64,000 nucleotides of DNA from Staphylotrichum longicolle (taxonomy: Eukaryota > Ascomycota > Sordariomycetes > Sordariales > Chaetomiaceae). The stretch covers positions 9,176,001-9,240,000 of the forward strand of contig JAHCVI010000001.1 in NCBI GenBank assembly GCA_019096155.1, read 5' to 3'. Positions 10,609 to 22,801 of this stretch are shown here, piece after piece (positions within the stretch are counted from its first letter, which is position 1; each line of letters opens with the position of its first letter). Under the pieces are notes generated by a model that saw only the letters and a list, made by a program, of their open reading frames with translations, was not told the origin of the DNA and searched no databases. The position numbers were made by a program, and so were the translations under genes.

Positions 10609-11574
10609 TCTGACCGAGGTTTCATGAGGGACAATGTTTCGAATTGAGAGATGTCGGGTTTCTTGGGCCTGGGTGGGAGCGGTGCCCCTTTATCTGGCCA
10701 GCAACATGTCCTATGGCGGTGAGATGCAGGTCAATGCTGACAAGGACGGGAGGAGGCTTGAGTGGTTACGAGGAATCCGAGTTGGCTGATGGTTGCTTTC
10801 CAGACTCAGTCAAGCCTTCAGCCGAACAGATGCAGGGAGTCTCAATCGCACCGTCCTTACCTACCGCAGTCTCAAGGCCCCCCATTGGCCAGCGGACCGG
10901 CGAGCAGCGAGGGGAAGCTGGGATGGCGGCGACAGGACATTTGGATGCGACTGTTCGAGTTGTTCCAGCGACGCAGCATCATGAATTCCACAAACGCAGA
11001 ATCCACAAACGCAAGGGGAATTGCGAGAATGCAGCTGAACAGGTGAACAATCATGCATGGAATGTAATGTATGTAACATATTTTTGTAAGGCGTACCTAA
11101 ACTGTTGGATGTTGCATCAAGTTTTGCCAGTGCCAGTGGGTGCATTTGTTGGCGGTTCAGCCCAAGCTCCCCGCTGTGGTTCCAGACATTCAGCGCTGGG
11201 CTGCATATCTTGGCCCTGGGCACTCGCAGCAAAGCACGTGAAGGACCCCCACAGCTTCCGCACCGCCGGCCAAGGTGCAGACGTCACAGACAGCCGCTAA
11301 ACACGCTAATCCGAAGACGGGCTAGCGTAATCAGGCTTCTCAGCGACGACCCACTGGTCCGGGAAGATGGAGACCGAAAAGAGCTCGCCCAACAAGGCAG
11401 GCAAAGGCGCAGAGGCAATTGGATTTGTTTTGGGTTTTTGCGGCATTTGCCCTTCAACATCTCCAATCCAACATCCTCTTTCTGCTCGCCTCGTGTGCTC
11501 TTTACACCTGCAATACCCCGACGACGGTCTTCTGGAGAACCCTTAATTCCCACCTCTCCGCTCAATTCCCCAAG
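10609..11574. other. Divergent promoter region
   Basis: This spacer separates the GH13 gene (minus) from IDH1 (plus). The stretch at about 11419-11574 is pyrimidine-rich and typical of a fungal 5' leader. No gene was recognised. Confidence 0.5.
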
Positions 11575-12945
11575 ATGCTGTCCCGGAACTCGTCGCGCGC
11601 CGCCCAGGTACGTCTTGCGCTATCTGTACCTTTCTCCCTGCCTTGCCGCCGCCCGCAGCCCAATCGTCCAGAAACCCATCCCCACACACCGTCGCTGGCT
11701 GGCGTCAGAGCCCGAGGACCGCCCTGCTAACCTGCCCTCCCACCAGCGCCTGCTCAGGGCCGCTGCTCAGCCCCAGCAGCGCCTCAACGTCGCTCGCGGT
11801 TTCGCCAGCGTCAGCGACCCGGCCCAGACCGTCCAGTCCGACATCTTCAAGCCCACCAAGTACGGTGGCAAGTACACCGTCACCCTCATCCCCGGTGACG
11901 GCATTGGCGCCGAGGTTGCCGAGAACGTGAAGGAGGTCTTCAAGGCCGACAATGTGCCCATCACATGGGAGCAGATCGAGGTGTCGGGTCTCGACGATGC
12001 CACGCCCACGGGCCGCACAGAGGAGAAGTTCCAGGAGGCCGTTGCCTCTCTCAGGCGAAATAAGCTTGGCCTGAAGGGCATTCTGCACACCCCGATCAGC
12101 CGCTCTGGCCACCAGAGCTTCAACGTGGCCATGCGCCAGGAGCTCGACATCTACGCCTCCATCTCGCTCGTCAAAAACATCCCCGGCCTCAAGACGCGCC
12201 ACGACAACATCGACATGTGCATCATCCGTGAGAACACCGAGGGCGAGTACAGCGGCCTCGAGCACCAGAGCGTCCCCGGCGTCGTCGAGTCGCTCAAGAT
12301 CATCACCCGCGCCAAGTCGGAGCGCATCGCCAAGTTCGCCTTCAGCTTCGCCCTTGCCAACAACCGCAAGAAGGTGACCTGCATCCACAAGGCCAACATC
12401 ATGAAGCTGGCCGACGGTCTCTTCCGTGGCACCTTCCAGCGCCTCGCCAAGGACTTCCCCCAGCTCGAGTGCAACGACATGATCGTCGACAACGCCTCGA
12501 TGCAGTGCGTCGGCCGGCCCCAGCAGTTCGACGTCATGGTCATGCCCAACCTGTACGGTGGCATCCTGTCCAACATTGCCGCCGCCCTTGTTGGCGGTCC
12601 CGGTGTCGTCCCCGGCTGCAACATGGGCCGTGATGTTGCCGTCTTCGAGCCCGGCTGCCGCCACGTCGGTCTCGACATCAAGGGCAAGGACCAGGCCAAC
12701 CCTACTGCCCTCCTTCTCAGCGGCGCCATGCTTCTGCGTCACCTCGGCCTTGATGACCATGCTAACCGCATCTCCAACGCCGTCTACGACGTCATCGCTC
12801 AGGGGTAAGTCAAAAACAGTGTTTAGCGGGTGTGCAGCATTCTAACCCCCCTCACAGCAAGGTCCGCACCCCCGACATGGGTGGTAACGCCACGAACCAG
12901 GAGTTCACCCGCGCCATCCTCAACTCGATGGAGAAGGCCCTTTAA
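11575..12945 (+). CDS. IDH1: Isocitrate dehydrogenase [NAD+] subunit 1, mitochondrial
   Basis: Three exons (11575-11607, 11747-12804, 12858-12945) give 392 aa. The first exon encodes MLSRNSSRAAQ. With the start of exon 2 this makes an Arg-rich, acid-free mitochondrial presequence ending near RGFAS. The 139-nt first intron has a GCTAAC branch site. The mature enzyme has the NAD-IDH/IPMDH fold: TLIPGDGIG, RENTEGEYSGLEH, THKANIMK-like CIHKANIMK and MPNLYGGI. The wording LHTPISRSGHQSFNVAMRQELD and PGCNMGRDVAVFEPG fits the fungal regulatory IDH1 subunit, which pairs with IDH2 in the octameric TCA-cycle enzyme. Length and motif order are as expected for the family. Confidence 0.96.
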
Positions 12946-14889
12946 ACGCACCCACATCGCTAGACCAACATGATTCGTACAGCGGCGAGTGTATATACCC
13001 GATTGCACTGTGCCCTATCAATACCGATCCCACCATCGCCCGAAATAGAGTGACCGAGAGGCGGCTTTCTCGGATGACCGGCCAGGGGCAGGACGGACGG
13101 TAGATGGGGCAACTGGCACTATAGACTGGACAAGAAGGGGGCGGAGCGGAAGGCATGCGGAGGAACATGTATTGTACGTGTATACGAGACGGGTGGCCGT
13201 GGGGCACGCACTTATGTTTTCTATGTCTCTGCCATGGTAATGAGGTGAATGTATCTTTGATTTTGAGCATGAACGGACCCTTGAGTTTTTTTGCTTCTAT
13301 CACTGCACCGTTTCCACACTTCTCCACTGGTTTTCGGGCCTTCCCGACAAGTTTGCGGTCCAAGATGGAGCCTGCCACTTTCGCTCTTCGGCTTTGGCTC
13401 CGAGCGGGAAGCGTAAAACCGCCGGAGCTATCGGGCCCAAGTGGGTCCTTGATGCTGTCTCCGCTGGAAGCCGAGAACTGCAGCCAGGAGGGTGCGGAAG
13501 AGCGGACCTGCGAGCCAGGGAAAAGAAGCGAACATGGGGCTTTCGAGCTTAGTGTCATGGTTGCTCCATCAGATAATTCAGATCTCAATTGCTTTATCGG
13601 GAGTTACGATAACTCGACAGTTGCCCCGAGGTCTCTTGAACACCTCTCCTAAACATCATTCTGTCACTTTCAGGCCATTGCTATCCTCCGCCCCGGATCA
13701 AGCTGTGCAATGAAACGTCGCGACAGGACTTCTACCCTCTGACTTTAAGGGTGCCTACCTGTGTTGATGGGCTGTTTCCAGTTATTCACCACGCGAATAT
13801 TGGTGTTTTTGGACTGTTGAAACAACACATGGCCGAATTCTGCTTCCGGCTGTCGACTACAGCTAAGAGAACTATGCAATGCTGCACCTAACCCCATTTC
13901 ATCATTGGTTCAAAATGTACGAAAACTGAGGCCAGCCCGTCCGAGGCCACCGCGAACTTATCCTCGAAGGTGCAGCAACAAGCGGTGGATCCAACAGGAT
14001 GTGGTTGCTGCAAGCACGGGGCAGCCCCAAACATCTGGTTGGTGGTATTAAGAGAAGGGGCACCGTCATTCGTCTAAGCAGAAGTAGGAGTTGCGTCTGG
14101 CAAAAAAATCATGCCCTTTGCGCAGGTCCTTGTCGGTAACAGCGGGAGGGGGATAAATGATGAGAGAGAGAGACGAAGTGTGCGTGCAGCTCCGTCCCCA
14201 TGCACCAAGGGGATCCGAGTTCAATCCGTGGATGATGTGATGGTTGAGTTTGGCCATGGTCTGGGCCATGTTCCAGCAGTCTAAACCCAACCGCAAGAAA
14301 TGCTGCAGTCAGCTGCGTCCGGGTCCTCGTGGTTGGTCCGACCTGCATAGGGCTGAGAGCAAGTGGTTGTGTGCCCCTCACGAGTCGGTCCCTGCAGAAC
14401 GGTCTGGCTCACGCCCACCTCGACACTCACTGGAGCGAGAAAAGCCACTGACCGAAACTGCAAACGCGCAGACGCGTACCCCGCAGAGGCTGGAGAGGCT
14501 ATCGGGACTGAGAGTGGCGGGGGTGAGACAGGAGAGGGGTTCCGACATTGATGCCCAGTCGCTTCAGCTCAGCCATCTGGCGCTGACGACAGACAGTTCT
14601 CGAAAAGGGGCCAGTCTGAGTGGCCAGCCAGCCCGTCGGGGGTCTCGGAGTAGCAACCGACCACGATGTGGGATGTCCTTCACCGGACTGCGCCTCCACG
14701 GGAGCCGGACAGTAGCGGGGAAGAAGTCGAGGAATCAGGGGAGAGACACAATGTAGACTCTGTACTCCTTCCGACATATAAGCTCAGACTTGTCCAGGGC
14801 AGCCTGAGCGAGAGGTTACCAGTCATCAGGCCCACAGCCAGCGCACAATAAACACCTAGTAGCCCATTCAAGAGAAGTGAAGCAGAGCC
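12946..14889. other. Intergenic, upstream of tyrosinase
   Basis: This region of about 1.9 kb holds the IDH1 3' UTR and the tyrosinase promoter, including the TATA box at 14777-14782. No gene or repeat was recognised. Confidence 0.5.
14777..14782 (+). promoter_or_regulatory. Probable TATA box of the tyrosinase gene
   Basis: TATAAG, within CATATAAGC, sits 113 nt upstream of the tyrosinase ATG and is followed by an A-rich leader. Position and sequence suit a core promoter element. Confidence 0.5.
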
Positions 14890-17275
14890 ATGACCACCAA
14901 CATTGCCATCACCGGAATCCCCACTACTCCAGGTCCGGATGGTAAGTTGATCCGTCATCTCTGCTTGCTCGTGTCCCATGCCGTCTTCCATCCTGGTTCT
15001 GTTTTCCTGCTGTAAAGCGTTCGACTAACACATCCCCGGATAGGAGCCGTTCCCCTCCGCCGGGAGCTGCGTGACCTCCAGCGCAATTTCCCGGACCAGT
15101 ACAACCTGCTGATCCTGGGTCTGAAGAACCTCGAGGGCCAGGATGCGAGTACCTCGACGTCGTATTATCAGATCGCCGGTATCCACGGCCTCCCATACAA
15201 GCCATGGAACGGTGTAGGCAGCACCACCAACTGGCAGAGCACCAGCGGCTTCGGAGGGTACTGCACGCACTCCTCGATCCTGTTCCTGACCTGGCACCGA
15301 CCGTACCTCGCGCTTTACGAAGTGGGTGCTTCTTCACTTGTTTGACAGTGAGGCATCCCAGCCAGGCTGACTGTGGGTCCAGCAATCCCTGTACAACGCA
15401 GTCCAGGCGGTCGCAAAGCAGTTCCCTCAGGGTGCTCTCCGCGACAAGTATGTCGAAGCGGCCAAGACCTTCCGAGCTCCTTACTTCGACTGGGCAAGCC
15501 AGCCGCCGCAGGGAACCGCCGCCTTCCCGAGCGCTTTCACCTCACCCAACGTCCAGGTGGTCGATGTCGACGGCAAAACCAAGTCCGTTACCAACCCGCT
15601 CTTTCGCTTTGCCTTTCGCCCTGCGAACCCAGCGGCCGGGGACTTCCCCCAACAGGTAAGTCAAGTCTCAACACCTCGCCCAGTCCAGGGTGCTGACTTC
15701 CGCATCCAGTGGAGCCGGTACCAGACGACGGTGAGGTACCCGAACCGCGTGACGGGCCAGTCGCAGGACTCGCGCGTCGCCCCCATTCTGGCGAACGAAC
15801 TGGCGTCGCTGCGCAGCAACGTCGGGCTTCTGCTGCTGTCGTACACCAACTTTGACGCCTTCAGCTACAACAGATGGGATCCCAACACCAGACCGGGCGA
15901 GTTCGGCAGCATCGAGGATGTGCACAACGAGATCCACGACCGCACCGGCGGCGGCGGACACATGTCGTCGCTTGAGGTGTCGTCGTATGACCCGCTCTTT
16001 TGGCTGCACCACTTGTGAGTGTTTTCCGGCTGGCAGAGGCGTGTCTCTCATGCGGTGCTGATGGTTCCTCCTCCCTTTGCTAGTAACGTGGATCGTCTCT
16101 GGGCCATCTGGCAGGACCTCAACCCCAACGCCAACATGTCTCCCCGCCCGGCGCCGTACTCGACGTTCAGCGCCACCGGCGGCGAGTCCCAGACCAAGGA
16201 CACGCCGCTGGCGCCCTTCTGGGACAAGTCCGGGACCAAGTTCTGGACGTCGGCGCAGATCAAGGACACGGCAACGTTCGGGTACGCCTACCCCGAGACG
16301 CAGAAGTGGCGCTTCCCGAACCAGCCGCAGGCGTACCAAGCCGAGATCCGGCGGGCGGTGACGGCGCTGTACGGCACCAATGTGTTTGCCAACTTCGTGG
16401 CCAACGTCGCACAGCGGAAGCAGGAGCATGACGTCGCCGTATCTGCCTTGGCTGCGCACGCAAAGGCCGATGGTGTTGGTGCGACAGCGGAGAAAGCAGC
16501 AGCACCGGCGGCGGTGGAGAAACCCGCGTTTGCGGTGCAGCAGACTGTCTTTGCTGCTGCAAAGGCTGCACCGGCTGCAAAGCCTGAGCCAACCAAGAAG
16601 GAAGAGGGCAAGTCTTCCCTTCCAACCACAATTCCTCTTTTTTTTTTTTTTTTTTTTCTGATTTTTTTTTTTTTTGGCATCCCTTTTCCGTCATTACTAA
16701 CGCCCCTCTGCCTCCCCGCAGGCCCAATTCCGTCCTCTCTCAAGCACCTCGCCCCCAACAACACCTACACCGAGTGGGTGGTCAACGTGCGGGCGCAGAA
16801 GCACGGCCTGGGATCCTCCTTCCGCGTCGTTGTCTTCCTCGGCGCCTTCAACGAGGCTGACCCTGCCAGCTGGGACACCGAGTTCAACTGCGTGGGCCGC
16901 GTGTCCGTGCTCGGCCGCGACCCGGCCGAGACGCAGTGCAGCAAGTGCCGCGTCGACGCGGCCGGCGAGCTGATGGTCTCGGGCACGGTCCCGCTCACGT
17001 CGGCGCTGCTGCAGGATATCGTCGAGGGCGAGGTGGCCGACCTGGACGCCGAGCACGTGGTGCCGCATCTCAAGGAGAAGCTGAAGTGGAAGGTGACGCT
17101 GTTTGACGGGGAGGAGAGGGACGCCACCGCGGTGCCCGGATTGAAGGTCAGTGTCGCGTCGACCAAGGTGACGATCGGCGAGGATGGGTTGCCGGATTAT
17201 AGCGGGGAGTACACCGTCTGGCCCGAGATCACAGATGGCAAGCCGGCTGGCCTCAGGGCCGGTGAGCATGTCTGA
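14890..17275 (+). CDS. Tyrosinase (type-3 copper monophenol monooxygenase)
   Basis: Six exons: 14890-14941, 15044-15321, 15383-15655, 15710-16014, 16084-16607 and 16722-17275, giving 661 aa. The CuA site has IAGIHG, CTHSS and TWHRPYLALYE; the CxH motif is the usual thioether cysteine-histidine pair. The CuB site has VHNEIHD and DPLFWLHHFNVDRLW, whose central Phe codon is split by intron 4. After the catalytic domain (to about residue 380) comes an Ala-rich linker. A C-terminal domain with CVGRV and CSKCR follows, like the cleavable lid of fungal pro-tyrosinases. There is no signal peptide, so the proenzyme is probably cytosolic. It oxidises phenols and DOPA to quinones for melanin-like pigments. 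Intron 5 (16608-16721) is GC-AG, 114 nt long and open in frame. Confidence 0.95.
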
Positions 17276-17461
17276 AAGTCGAAGCAGGGACACAATTCGG
17301 TAGGTAGCCAAGTGGGCAACAAGAAATGGAGGAAAATGGGTATCGAGATTTGCCAAGAAGAACGTAATAAGCAGGATATGTGCTTTTGTGCCCAGACCGT
17401 GAACGCCCTCCCAGATGCAGCCAAAGAAAAGGCGAGAAAAGATGCCGAGAGAGCAGAAAAC

Positions 17462-18356
17462 TTAGAACTGGATGCGCCGCTTCCGCCCTGTGTACTTGGA
17501 CGTAGCCTTGACGATCTTGCCCTTCCGCTCCATCTGCTCCTTTTTCTTGATGATCCAGATCTTGCTCCCTTTCTTGATCTCGCCCTTGCCGCCCTTGCCC
17601 TTCCTCCGGTGGTCCAGCACGTCAACGTTGTCCATGCCCTCGACGACGCCGGTGATGTCGCCACCCTTGTTGGCAACAGCGCTGCTGCCCACCGTCAGAA
17701 CCAGGTAGACCTTGACGTTCTTCGTGTCCGGATCGTCCTCGAGAAGACCAGCGCCGAACCCCGCCTTGACAGCTGCGGATGTAATCATCTGCTTCTGTGT
17801 GTCGTTCTTGGGGTAGAACTGGCACACGGCCATACCGCCTCGTTTAAGCGACGCGTACAGCCCGTTGAAGAATCGCGACAGGCGGCCGGCGGGGGACGTT
17901 TCGCTGTTCTCGGCGTTGCACAGCCATTGAATGGCACTGATGCTGATGGCGGCGTCAAAGGTACCGGCCCGGAACGGCACCCCTTGCCCAATGTCTGCCA
18001 GGAGCAGGTCACCCTCCACATCCCGTTGCAGCGCTACGTCAAGCATAGACGCGCTGATGTCCATCCCCACCCACACATGCGGGCCGCCTTCTTCCTCTGG
18101 GACGGCGGAGAGCATCTCGCCAGACAGACCACTGCCGCAGCCAATGTCGAGGATCAGGCTTGGTGACTTCAAGTCAAGGAGCTCGAGAGCCCGTCTGGTC
18201 ATCGAAGCCTGAATGTTTTGGATACGGGAGCTAGTCGTGTACTTGCGTGCCTCGACATCGTCGTAGTGGATATCGGCCGCGCTGGGGGTTGTTAGTTGCG
18301 GTGAAGGATGGGCCTGGGCGGGGAACGGCTCACAGGGTGTCCTCGGGGCGAGACAT
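17462..18356 (-). CDS. BUD23: 18S rRNA (guanine-N7) methyltransferase BUD23
   Basis: Two exons (18356-18334 and 18281-17462), separated by a 52-nt intron, encode 280 aa. The first exon gives MSRPEDT, as in BUD23 homologues. Exon 2 follows with HYDDVEARKYTTSSRIQNIQ, the SAM-binding motif I ILDIGCGSGLSGE, VGMDIS (motif post-I) and AISISAIQWLC. The tail is Lys/Arg-rich (KKGSKIWIIKKKEQMERKGK), typical of the WBS_methylT C-terminal domain that contacts rRNA. The family methylates 18S rRNA during small-subunit maturation, together with Trm112. It runs convergently with the tyrosinase gene, whose stop lies about 190 nt away. Confidence 0.95.
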
Positions 18357-19069
18357 ATTGGCGGCTTCTGGAAAGTCGCAGAAGAAGATATGACTGGACG
18401 TTCGTAACTAGAATCGCGGAGCGTTGGGTCTTTCGCGGGCTCCGTTCTGCCAGGCGTCGTCGCGGGTGTCCCTGAGGAATTTTGGAGCGTGGTGGGGCAG
18501 CGTTTTCCAGCGCTGGTTGGTGTTCGTTGTCTGGATCGGAGGGCGAGGCTGGACAACGCGCAGAGTTCAACCCTCGCCAAATCCTCAGATTGCGTATCAA
18601 AATATAACAAGCTACTGGCTGATAGTCAATGGTGCACTAGAGAGGCGTGTCTTGTGTCTTGAATGTGTCGGCTTGATCGTTCGCAGCATGCACTCAGAAT
18701 TCCAGATTGTGGGCGATAAGATGTCCTGTCTAATCTGTATTTTTCTTATCGATATCGCAGTCCATGCACCCCACTCGAAGACCTATTGGATCGCCCTTGC
18801 TGGGATCAACAATCAGCCGGATCCGGCCTTAGCTGCCGCAGTAGACACGATTCCAGGTTCCGGCAGACGTCATGCCTCCCAAAGCTCAGAGCTCCATGCT
18901 TCTGCTTGCAGGCCGCTTGCCAAGACGCGGCTCGTGTCTCCTTGTCTCCTGAATGCCACCTCAATTGGCCACGCACACAGCTCCGCGAGAAACAAGGACT
19001 TTGACTCCTTCTTGATCGCCCTCACCCTTGACATGGTCCTCGCAAGCTCCAAATAATATCGTGATCAAA
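18357..19069. other. Divergent promoter region
   Basis: This is the spacer between BUD23 (minus) and the SVP26-like gene (plus). A frame is open across much of it, but it lacks motifs and is interpreted as upstream sequence. No other feature was seen. Confidence 0.45.
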
Positions 19070-19888
19070 ATGTGGATTCTACCGCTCGTTGGTTACCTCG
19101 GCTCCGTCGTGGGCTTCTGCTTCATGACACTGGCCATAGGTAGGCAGACTCCCTCAGTTCACCCCCTGCTTCAGCCCTGCAGAGCGCGATGGAGTGCTGA
19201 CCAGTGCATCCTCGACCACCACAGCGTCCGGCCTATACTACCTCTCGGAACTCGTCGAAGAACACACCGTGATTGCGAAGCGCTTCCTCTCGAAACTGAT
19301 CTACTCCATCATGGTCCTCCAGCTGTTCCTCTGCATCGTCGACCGCTTCCCGTTCCTCCCGACGGCGCTGGGTATCTTCTCGCACTTCATATACTTGGGG
19401 AACATGCGGCGGTTCCCTTTCGTCAAGCTCACCGACCCCTTGTTCCTGGCTTCTTGTGGTACGTGTACTTGCGCCGTCGGTTTGGGTGGCTGCTGACCGA
19501 GAGATTCCCAGTTCTCGTCCTTGTCAACCACTACGTCTGGTTCAAGCACTTCTCCCACCACCAAGAGCGCGCCTACCAGAACATGGCCTCGTACTACGAC
19601 ACCCCCGATAACGTCCCGTCGTTCACCGAAATTGCCTCCTACTTCGGCCTCTGTGTGTGGCTTGTTCCGTTCTCGCTCTTCGTTAGTCTCTCAGCGAGCG
19701 ATAACATTCTTCCCACCATGGGCAGCGAGGCGTCATCGTCGTCTGCTGGCGTTGGAGGCATGGTTGACACTGGGGCTGCGAAGAGACGGGGCCAGGGCAT
19801 GGCAAAGGCGTTAGTTGACAACATTCGCGGGGCCATCGGGGAAGGGAGTGCCTTGTTCGGGTGGAAGAAGCCTGAAGATCGGCTCTGA
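19070..19888 (+). CDS. SVP26: SVP26/TEX261-family ER-Golgi membrane protein
   Basis: Three exons (19070-19139, 19225-19458, 19512-19888) encode 226 aa. The N-terminus, MWILPLVGYLGSVVGFCFM, is a first membrane helix. ASGLYYLSELVEEHTVIAKR follows, the most conserved block of the SVP26/TEX261 family. Further hydrophobic segments lie at about 45-95, 100-115 and 145-165, giving four helices. HYVWFKHFS and the cytosolic tail come last. SVP26 proteins are adaptors that help load Golgi membrane enzymes, such as mannosyltransferases, into COPII vesicles. The tail is Ser/Gly-rich and divergent, as in other fungal members. Confidence 0.93.
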   Translation: MWILPLVGYLGSVVGFCFMTLAIGRQTPSVHPLLQPCRARWSADQCILDHHSVRPILPLGTRRRTHRDCEALPLETDLLHHGPPAVPLHRRPLPVPPDGAGYLLALHILGEHAAVPFRQAHRPLVPGFLWYVYLRRRFGWLLTERFPVLVLVNHYVWFKHFSHHQERAYQNMASYYDTPDNVPSFTEIASYFGLCVWLVPFSLFVSLSASDNILPTMGSEASSSSAGVGGMVDTGAAKRRGQGMAKALVDNIRGAIGEGSALFGWKKPEDRL

Positions 19889-20177
19889 GCAGCCGACCTC
19901 GCTTTTTGGCTTCTTTAGGATCATCACTATGCACAATGGGGCGTGGTGGGCTCGAAAAAAATGTCCGTTCGTTTTCTTGGCTGGATCAAGCATCGAGTAA
20001 GTTTAGAGAACGACCCCTTTCTTGCGCACCCCTTTCCAACCTCAAAGGCATGAATTGATACTGACAAAGACCAACAGGCGAATAAGCGCTATTGTACAGG
20101 GGCATGATACCCAGGAATTAGAAACACGACGCTGAATTTTCCACCTGCTATCTCCTTGCCGACATGACACCGCAAAC

Positions 20178-20888
20178 TTATTGTCCCTCTCTCATCTTCT
20201 TGTTGACCTCGTCCAAGGTTACGCACAGGGCAGCCTCGCGCGATGACTCACCCTCCTGCTCTCCGTCGTTGTCCCTCTCACGCCTCACATGCTCATAGAA
20301 ATCCGATGCCCTCCTCACGTTCCGCTCCGTCAAGCCCGACTCACCCGTGATCGTTGCACCCTCCGAGGAGGACGAGGTTAGGCCAGAATCCACAGCCGCC
20401 GCTGATTCACCCTCTTGCTCCTTTCTGGCAGACGCGTTCGACCCGACGGTGGGCGCCACGCTCGACCCCGGCACGTGTGCGCTCTGCCCCGTCGAGACGC
20501 CCCTGAGCCTCCGGCGCCCGGCCGACGACTCGGAGCGACTTCCCCAGGTGTCGTCCGGGGGGGAAGAGGGTGCGTTGTGGCGTGAGGCACGGCCAAAAGG
20601 GTCCCGGTGCGTGTTGCTGGCTCGAGCGCCTTCGGTTGGCTGGTGGTGAGTGGGTAGGTGAGGACCTGGCATGGGGCTGGAGCTGGTGAGGGCATGCGGG
20701 TACAGTTCTGCTCTTACGCGTCGTGCGCGTGAGCTGCTGGGGATACTGGCGCCGCTGCGCATCCCTCGGGAAGATCCAGCGTGGGTGGGGCTCTCTGCGG
20801 TAACGGGGATTCGGTCGTGATGTCTCATGTGCGGAACGAAGTCGCTGTTGGGATGGGTGGTCGACTCGTTGTTCGAGGCTGGTGCCAT
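20178..20888 (-). CDS. Ser/Arg-rich low-complexity protein, 236 aa
   Basis: A single uninterrupted frame with an ATG at 20888. The product is polar and almost devoid of hydrophobic segments, rich in Ser, Arg, Pro and His. Only the C-terminal 60 residues look ordered (GLTERNVRRASDFYEHVRRERD, then LCVTLDEVNKKMREG, probably helical). On the minus strand an A-rich TATA-like motif (about 21041-21047) lies some 155 nt upstream. No family is recognised. The frame is longer than the spurious ones nearby and its 3' end abuts a normal spacer, so I think it is a gene, but disordered composition makes this uncertain. Confidence 0.6.
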   Translation of the reverse strand: MAPASNNESTTHPNSDFVPHMRHHDRIPVTAESPTHAGSSRGMRSGASIPSSSRARRVRAELYPHALTSSSPMPGPHLPTHHQPTEGARASNTHRDPFGRASRHNAPSSPPDDTWGSRSESSAGRRRLRGVSTGQSAHVPGSSVAPTVGSNASARKEQEGESAAAVDSGLTSSSSEGATITGESGLTERNVRRASDFYEHVRRERDNDGEQEGESSREAALCVTLDEVNKKMREGQ

Positions 20889-22801
20889 TGCTCTGTCAAC
20901 GGAAGTTCGAATGTATGGGAGACCTGGTCAGTTGTGCCTGGAGCTTTTGTTCTTCTGTGCTTGGTGCAAGCTTTCTTTCGTATTCTCTTTCGAGTTCTCA
21001 GAACGGTTTCAAGACAGCCGCACCGCTGTCGAATTGCCCCTTTTTATGGGATTTCTCCCCCTAGTGTCCTCCCGGAACCGGTCCCTCCTCTCCGCCTTGG
21101 CACGCCGGTCCGTGTTTGCCCGTGGCACCCTCCCCGCAGCCTTCGTTGACGTGGTCCGCGGACGGAAAGCTGCAGGCTTCGTGTCATGTTGCTCGTAGTC
21201 GTGCCAACAAACAGACAACCTGCTGGAGAGTCCTCGCCGGCCCCGGATCGAGCTCTTTGATCGGTTTACGTTCGTCTTGATTCAGCGTGCATATCATCTG
21301 GACATAACGATCTGGCCCGGCATTGGTGGAGGACGTGCACTGTGAGACCAGCCAGTCGGGTGTTTTTCTGTCGTGGCGGACGATGTCTGGTCTGTTCATG
21401 GGCGAGACTCCTTGTGTTCTCCATCTCGATGGCCTCGCCCTTCGCCTAATGTTTCCCAGATCGGCTCGGTGTCGATGTCGGCCCCGGTTGATGGGAGTTG
21501 CGGCCTCTTCGTCGGGAAAAGCCCTGTGCGGCTCGCCTCACTTTTCCAACTGCCGGCAGTTCAACAGTCGAGGTTGTATTACGCGTTGTGTACAGTGCGT
21601 GGCTTAGATCAGGCCTGACAGCAACAAGCAGCGTTGGTCATGTCATGAACCTAACGAGGACCTGACCTGAATTTGTCATGTACCTAATGTCCGGGCTTGT
21701 AACTACTCCTGAACCTCATTTCCAGACCATGGCGCGATGGTAGGTACCTACCTTGTTGAACAAGCACTAAAAGCTCCATCACCCCTCAAAAGCTCCGTAG
21801 TGGCATGCTGCCTGAGCCATGGAGTTGACCAACTGATCACTGTCATATCAGCAAACACTACCCGAACCAGTAGTGCACCCCAGAGGACTCAGCCTCTCGG
21901 TCACGTCGGGCGACGGTGACACTACAGCTTTGGCTCACAACCATTCGCAGCACCATCCTCCTCACCGAATAGAAGAAAGCCGGAAGCTGCAAGCCATTCT
22001 CTCCCGCATTCGTGGGTCAAAGGGTCCCATGTCTCGTGCCTGTGTCGATCGAGATCCGGCAGACGCCTGTCTGTGTCAGGGCGTCCCATCTCCGAGAACC
22101 GGGATAATGGATCATGCCTGGTGGGTTTAGGGGCCGGTGCTTCGCAACGAATCTATGGCCAAACATCTTGTCAAATAGGCAGCTCACAACTCAACCGGGT
22201 AATCATTGACACGGCCTGAGGCATTTCAAGACTTCCATTTTCCCTGGCTCTATCCCGAATCCCGACCAAACCGAGGGTATCGAAATCCTGCCTGGGAAGA
22301 GCGTAACATGCCAGTTGTTGATGAAGCCCAGCCCAGAGCAAGATAAGGCACCGCCGCCGCCTACCTATGCAGTGTCAGAGTGTGGACTGCTCAGCAGGAT
22401 TGTAATATCCCCCCAAATCGCGTATCTTGACTAAGGGTTGGGTAAGCATCCACAGTACGCCTAACTTTGACCTTGATCGCATTTCCCATTCGCGGTCACT
22501 GCATGCGCGCCTTGTCCGCATCTCTGAAGAGAGCCTCGTCTTCTGAAGGAAGCCTACTAGCGATGGGGATCGCCAAACGAAAGACGAAGTAAATGGCTAA
22601 TAGTTCATCATGTCGGAGGAGTACAACCGTCAACTCGGTCCCGAACTCCATAACCCCTGAAAGGCCGGGTGAAAAAAATCAGACGACGATTGGCATTGGC
22701 AAGGTTGAAAAGCAATGCGACTGGGAGGTTCGGTGTTCTGAGACAAATCAGGCAAAAAATGGATCAAAAGAGAAGCTCGGTTGTCGAGCTCAGTTATTTG
22801 T
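20889..22801. other. Intergenic, gene-poor
   Basis: About 1.9 kb without a convincing gene. GGTAGGTACCTACC-like palindromic tracts occur at about 21739-21755; similar tracts recur elsewhere in the window (37860, 49590, 55690). No other structure was seen. Confidence 0.45.

Noticed and set aside
11705..12760. A 351-codon frame antisense to IDH1
   Set aside because: It mirrors the GC-rich third positions of IDH1 exactly, has no recognisable domain and no splice signals; it is a shadow of the sense gene.
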